In this document: piece by piece, positions 61,052 to 64,000 of the stretch
Position numbering within the stretch: position 1 is the stretch's first letter
How the letters are laid out: every line of letters starts with the position of its first letter
Assembly: GCA_963971575.1 (NCBI GenBank)
Contig: OZ020613.1
Coordinates: 44,444,239 to 44,508,238 of the forward strand
Source of the DNA: Liopterus haemorrhoidalis
Taxonomy: Eukaryota > Arthropoda > Insecta > Coleoptera > Dytiscidae
DNA length: 64,000 nucleotides
Reading direction: 5' to 3'
Notes under the pieces: model-generated
Told to the model about the DNA's origin: nothing
What the model saw: the letters and a program-made list of their open reading frames with translations, nothing else
The model's database searches: none
Translations under genes and position numbers: made by a program

Positions 61052-61332
61052 CTGAAATATAAATACTCAATGTTACTGTTCACTCTACTTATGTTTTCAA
61101 TGTAAATTAGGTTTTTCAGTACACTCGCAAATGAGGAATTTTGAATTTTAATTTATTATAAAATAAAACATCTTATTCATACAACAATTTACCATAAAGT
61201 TTATTTCTTCTGCTATAGTATTATAGTTAGTTAGTTAAAATTTACAGCAAAGATGGCTATTAGCGCTGAACGTAGCCCATCTAAATTACCGCACTACACA
61301 TTAAAAACAATAAATTAAATAATAAATATATA

Positions 61333-61859
61333 TTGGGTTGTTATTTTGCTTTTATTCAATAAAATATAATTTCTAAAAAAAAAAAAAAATATTATCAAAT
61401 GCACTAACCATTATTTTCTATCACTTTGGACAAACGCTCAGGCAATTTGGCTCGAAACAATTGCGCTCGAAAAATCTGTCCAAGTGAAATTTGATATCGT
61501 CCACAGATGCGAATTTTTTTCCGTTAAGGGAATTTTGTAGAAAGCAGAATAAATGGTAGTCGGATGGTGCGATGTCTGGACCATATGCTCCGACTACCAT
61601 TTGTTCCGCTCTCTACAAAATTCCCTTAACGGAAAAAAATTCGCATCTGTGGACGATATCAAAATTCACCTGGACAGATTTTTCGAGAGCAAAGACGGAA
61701 CCTTCTGGAGAGATGGCATTATGAAATTGCCTGAGCATTTGTCCAAAGCGATAGAAAATAATGGACAGTACATTTAATAATAAAAGTTTTTTTTAGAATG
61801 TATATGTTATTGAATAAAAATTGAAAAAAAAAAACGAACGCACTTATGTTACAACTCAA
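61333..61859. mobile_element. Head-to-head mariner palindrome
   Basis: Both arms encode the same transposase C-terminus: right arm (+) SDYHLFRSLQNSLNGKKF to ENNGQYI, left arm (-) PDIAPSDYHLFCFLQNSL. The centre is near 61575. Outer ends TTGGGTTG and TTGAGTTG are flanked by TA on both sides (61331-61332, 61860-61861). Arms are near-identical over about 150 bp, so a single-stranded copy would fold into a long hairpin. It lies in a ZFC intron. Confidence 0.8.
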
Positions 61860-61861
61860 TA

Positions 61862-63084
61862 AATAAAATTTTGTACACATACTCAATAAAAAAAATCTTG
61901 CACGGATAAATACAAATAAATAAGATAAAAATCTGTTCGAAAAATTGAACAGACGCAGGGTGATGGTGGGAGGCTATAAAGGGGCCAATTACCATCGAAT
62001 ATCACAGTCTAGAAACAGAACACGTTAAAATAAGGTGCAAGACTTCACAAATAAAACAGTATGTATAGTATAATTTTATGTCGACAAATTAACTTTGTGA
62101 AAATGTTGTATATTTAATAATTGTTGAAATAAATAAATTGTTGGAATAACATTGTAAATTTTCACTATTTTTATTTAATAACTGGTCACTAGTTTCGGCT
62201 TTCATCATTTTCAAATCAATGTTTTTACCACAGCTTATGAGAAAATTGCAAACGGTAGGGAAAATCGGAAAGAAACGTATTTTACGACCTTCACTGGTCT
62301 TCCTTCTATTCCTGAACATAGATTTTGATCGATGCTTCCCCTAAAAAAACGCAGAAATTTAAAAATCGCAAAAATCAAAAAATCATGATTTTTCAAAAAA
62401 CTTAAAACCAACCATATGCGCCAGAAAATCTAAAGAAAGACAGCCATATTTGGATGGGTTGTCCCGTACCCCTGAAGCTAAAAATTCTTCGCTTCATCCC
62501 CTGATGCGACTGGGTAAAATTATTTTAAAAAAAAGAATCATGAAAAATAAAGTTTTCGACGTCTCAAGAATATAAGAATTAGCCTAAGCGCTGAAGTAAC
62601 TAGATTCGCTACCAACGCCGTTCACTTTTTGAAAATCGGTCATTCCGTATAAAGATAGTGCCACTTTCTGTGCACCTACAGTCCTGATTTTGGGATAGTT
62701 AAGTCTACTGGACGGTGCAGTACCGTGTAAACACCTGCTATCTTAGTTATGGCACAGTATAGTGAACGGGCTATCTACTAGACCTAGTAACTATCCTGTT
62801 CATTAGCCTAATGTAAATCCGGCATAACAGTTGACTAGTTAAACAGTTGTAGTATAAAAGTGAGTAATCATTTTAAACATTCAATGATAACTGACGTGTT
62901 AGCCCCTTCTTGAATTAACGAATACGCTGCCCGGCGCTCAACTCGGGGGCAAACACATAAGAATACCCCAGGGTAAAATAAATAAACAACACAACAAAAA
63001 TAGTCGCACCAACTACAGCCACAAGCGTGTAATGCCTAGGGGGCACCACGCGTCATAACATAAACATCAATTAGCTCTACTGAC
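61862..63084. other. ZFC intron, no gene
   Basis: Near 62175-62220 the minus strand has TTTGAAAATGATGAAAGCCG then AAACTAGT, resembling the 3' ends of the Penelope-like copies in this window. The rest has no signature. Confidence 0.4.
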
Positions 63085-63216
63085 CCGTATTTGAGACAGT
63101 TGCATGTTCCAGTTCATTTTCATATTCAAAGCTGTCGACAGGTTCAGACTTGATGTAAATCTCCTCTATTTTGGTATTGTCGTGATATATGTCATCTGTA
63201 ACTTCATCTTTGATTC
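63085..63216 (-). CDS. ZFC cassette exon (IKSEP type)
   Basis: On the minus strand, acceptor CTGTTTATTGCAG, 132 nt, donor G|GTCAGT, phase 1 at both ends. It encodes GIKDEVTDDIYHDNTKIEE then IYIKSEPVDSFEYENELEHA, close to exons 2 and 3 of ZFA/ZFB. It also contains IKDE near its start, so it has two hydrophobic-K-x-E motifs. The first exon (start codon) is not in the window. Confidence 0.75.
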
Positions 63217-64000
63217 CTGCAATAAACAGATCATAGTCAAATACGAGGGTTGCTATTTAAGCTTGTTGGATGTTGTAAACGACATTTTTTTTTTTTTTTA
63301 TTTCACTTTGTGTTTTTTTTTTAATGTACATGTTTTTTATGTTGGTTTGTGTTACAAGTCACATAAATAAGTTGAGTACGATTTTTAGCACGCATTTATA
63401 AATAAAACCATATTTATTAACCCCTTAATGCCTGAATTAATTTAAAGAAAAAAAAAAAAACATTCTTTACAGTTATACATACCTTAAGATAGGAATGTAC
63501 CGTGCGATTATAATTTCTTGTCAGTTACATAACAGTAAACAATGAGTTTAAAAATATCAAAACTATTCTAATTCACAGCTGAAATTTCCAATTTAACAAA
63601 GAATCAATTAGATTACTTCGTTTGTCCGAACTCACCCGAGGAACAACGAAAATATGTGTTCCTAACTTATACCTGTTATCAACTCACTGGCGTGTAGAGA
63701 AAAATAGTGTTCATTTAACCACTTAATGCGTTTTCTGTCAAAAAATGATCAGTTTTTTTTTTTCACTAATCTAGTACCCAAATACAATTGGAAGAAAAAA
63801 AAAGTATTTTCAGTGGCGTAGCAAGGATATTTTTACCAGAAGGGAAATAAATAAGAAAATGGTATTTTTTTAAAATAATATATATTTTATAATTACAAAC
63901 CTGTGTCGGACACGAGTATATAAACTTTCTTTACAACGTAATATGGTTGCTCGTGTGACACACAGGCATGTTCAAAATTTATCAGAAAGGAATGCTCGTG
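63217..64000. other. AT-rich sequence, possibly piggyBac-type MITE ends
   Basis: TTAACCCCTTAATGCCTG near 63418 and TTAACCACTTAATGCGTT near 63716 are similar and in the same orientation. They look like TTAA-target MITE ends, but no inverted partner is seen. No coding exon is recognisable. Confidence 0.35.

Noticed and set aside
62170..62220. A further hammerhead-like motif on the minus strand
   Set aside because: The hairpin between the TGA box and GAAAC cannot be paired, so only similarity to Penelope ends is retained.

Overview
This is a eukaryotic, AT-rich window that looks like an insect nuclear genome. It has spliced genes with GT..AG introns, dense transposon remnants typical of insects (mariner, P element, piggyBac, PIF/Harbinger with a MADF partner, hAT, Penelope-like, Jockey/CR1-type LINEs, Helitron ends) and a cluster of C2H2 zinc-finger genes. 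I do not name a species. All models come from reading by eye: splice sites, reading-frame phase and paralogue comparison, with no database search.

The backbone is four related zinc-finger genes. ZF1 (+) shows only its last exon (1004..2025), then a decaying finger array cut up by LINEs (to 7323). ZFA (+) has exons 9281..9404, 10181..10312, 11412..11540 and 24867..25642, which join in frame to 386 codons. ZFB (+) has exons 31357..31480, 32295..32426, 37504..37632 and 47364..48151, which join to 390 codons. ZFC (-) has exons 63216..63085, 61051..60893 and 58985..58012; its first exon lies beyond the window. Every junction is phase 1. The short middle exons are length-multiple-of-three cassettes, each carrying an IKxE-type (SUMO-acceptor consensus) motif, and the large last exon holds 8 to 11 C2H2 fingers.

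ZFA and ZFB are a tandem duplication (about 9112..26120 and 31190..48610). Since duplicating, each copy has gained its own transposons and the sister copy usually preserves the empty site. ZFA alone carries a hAT, a ~600-bp DNA element, a LINE, a TTAA-flanked element, a LINE tail and a 4.4-kb P-type element with a nested hAT MITE. ZFB alone carries a Penelope-like element with ~790-bp inverted arms, a (TG)210 tract, a DUF4817-type element with ~300-bp inverted ends, a LINE plus Helitron, and a PIF/Harbinger derivative containing a piggyBac derivative. Older insertions (a Penelope 3' fragment, a hAT MITE, a tRNA-like SINE, a MITE just after the stop codon) are in both copies.

The spacer between ZFA and ZFB (26.1..31.2 kb) holds a broken member of an arthropod repeat-protein family, a BESS-domain remnant and nested MITEs. 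The segment after ZFB (48.6..52.1 kb) holds Penelope-like pieces with hammerhead-like motifs, an inverted SINE pair, a second BESS remnant and a deleted mariner. 53.3..56.6 kb is unrecognised, with a promoter-like TATA box and a primer-binding-site-like sequence. ZFC introns contain a mariner and a head-to-head mariner palindrome, and its finger array is split by a hAT.
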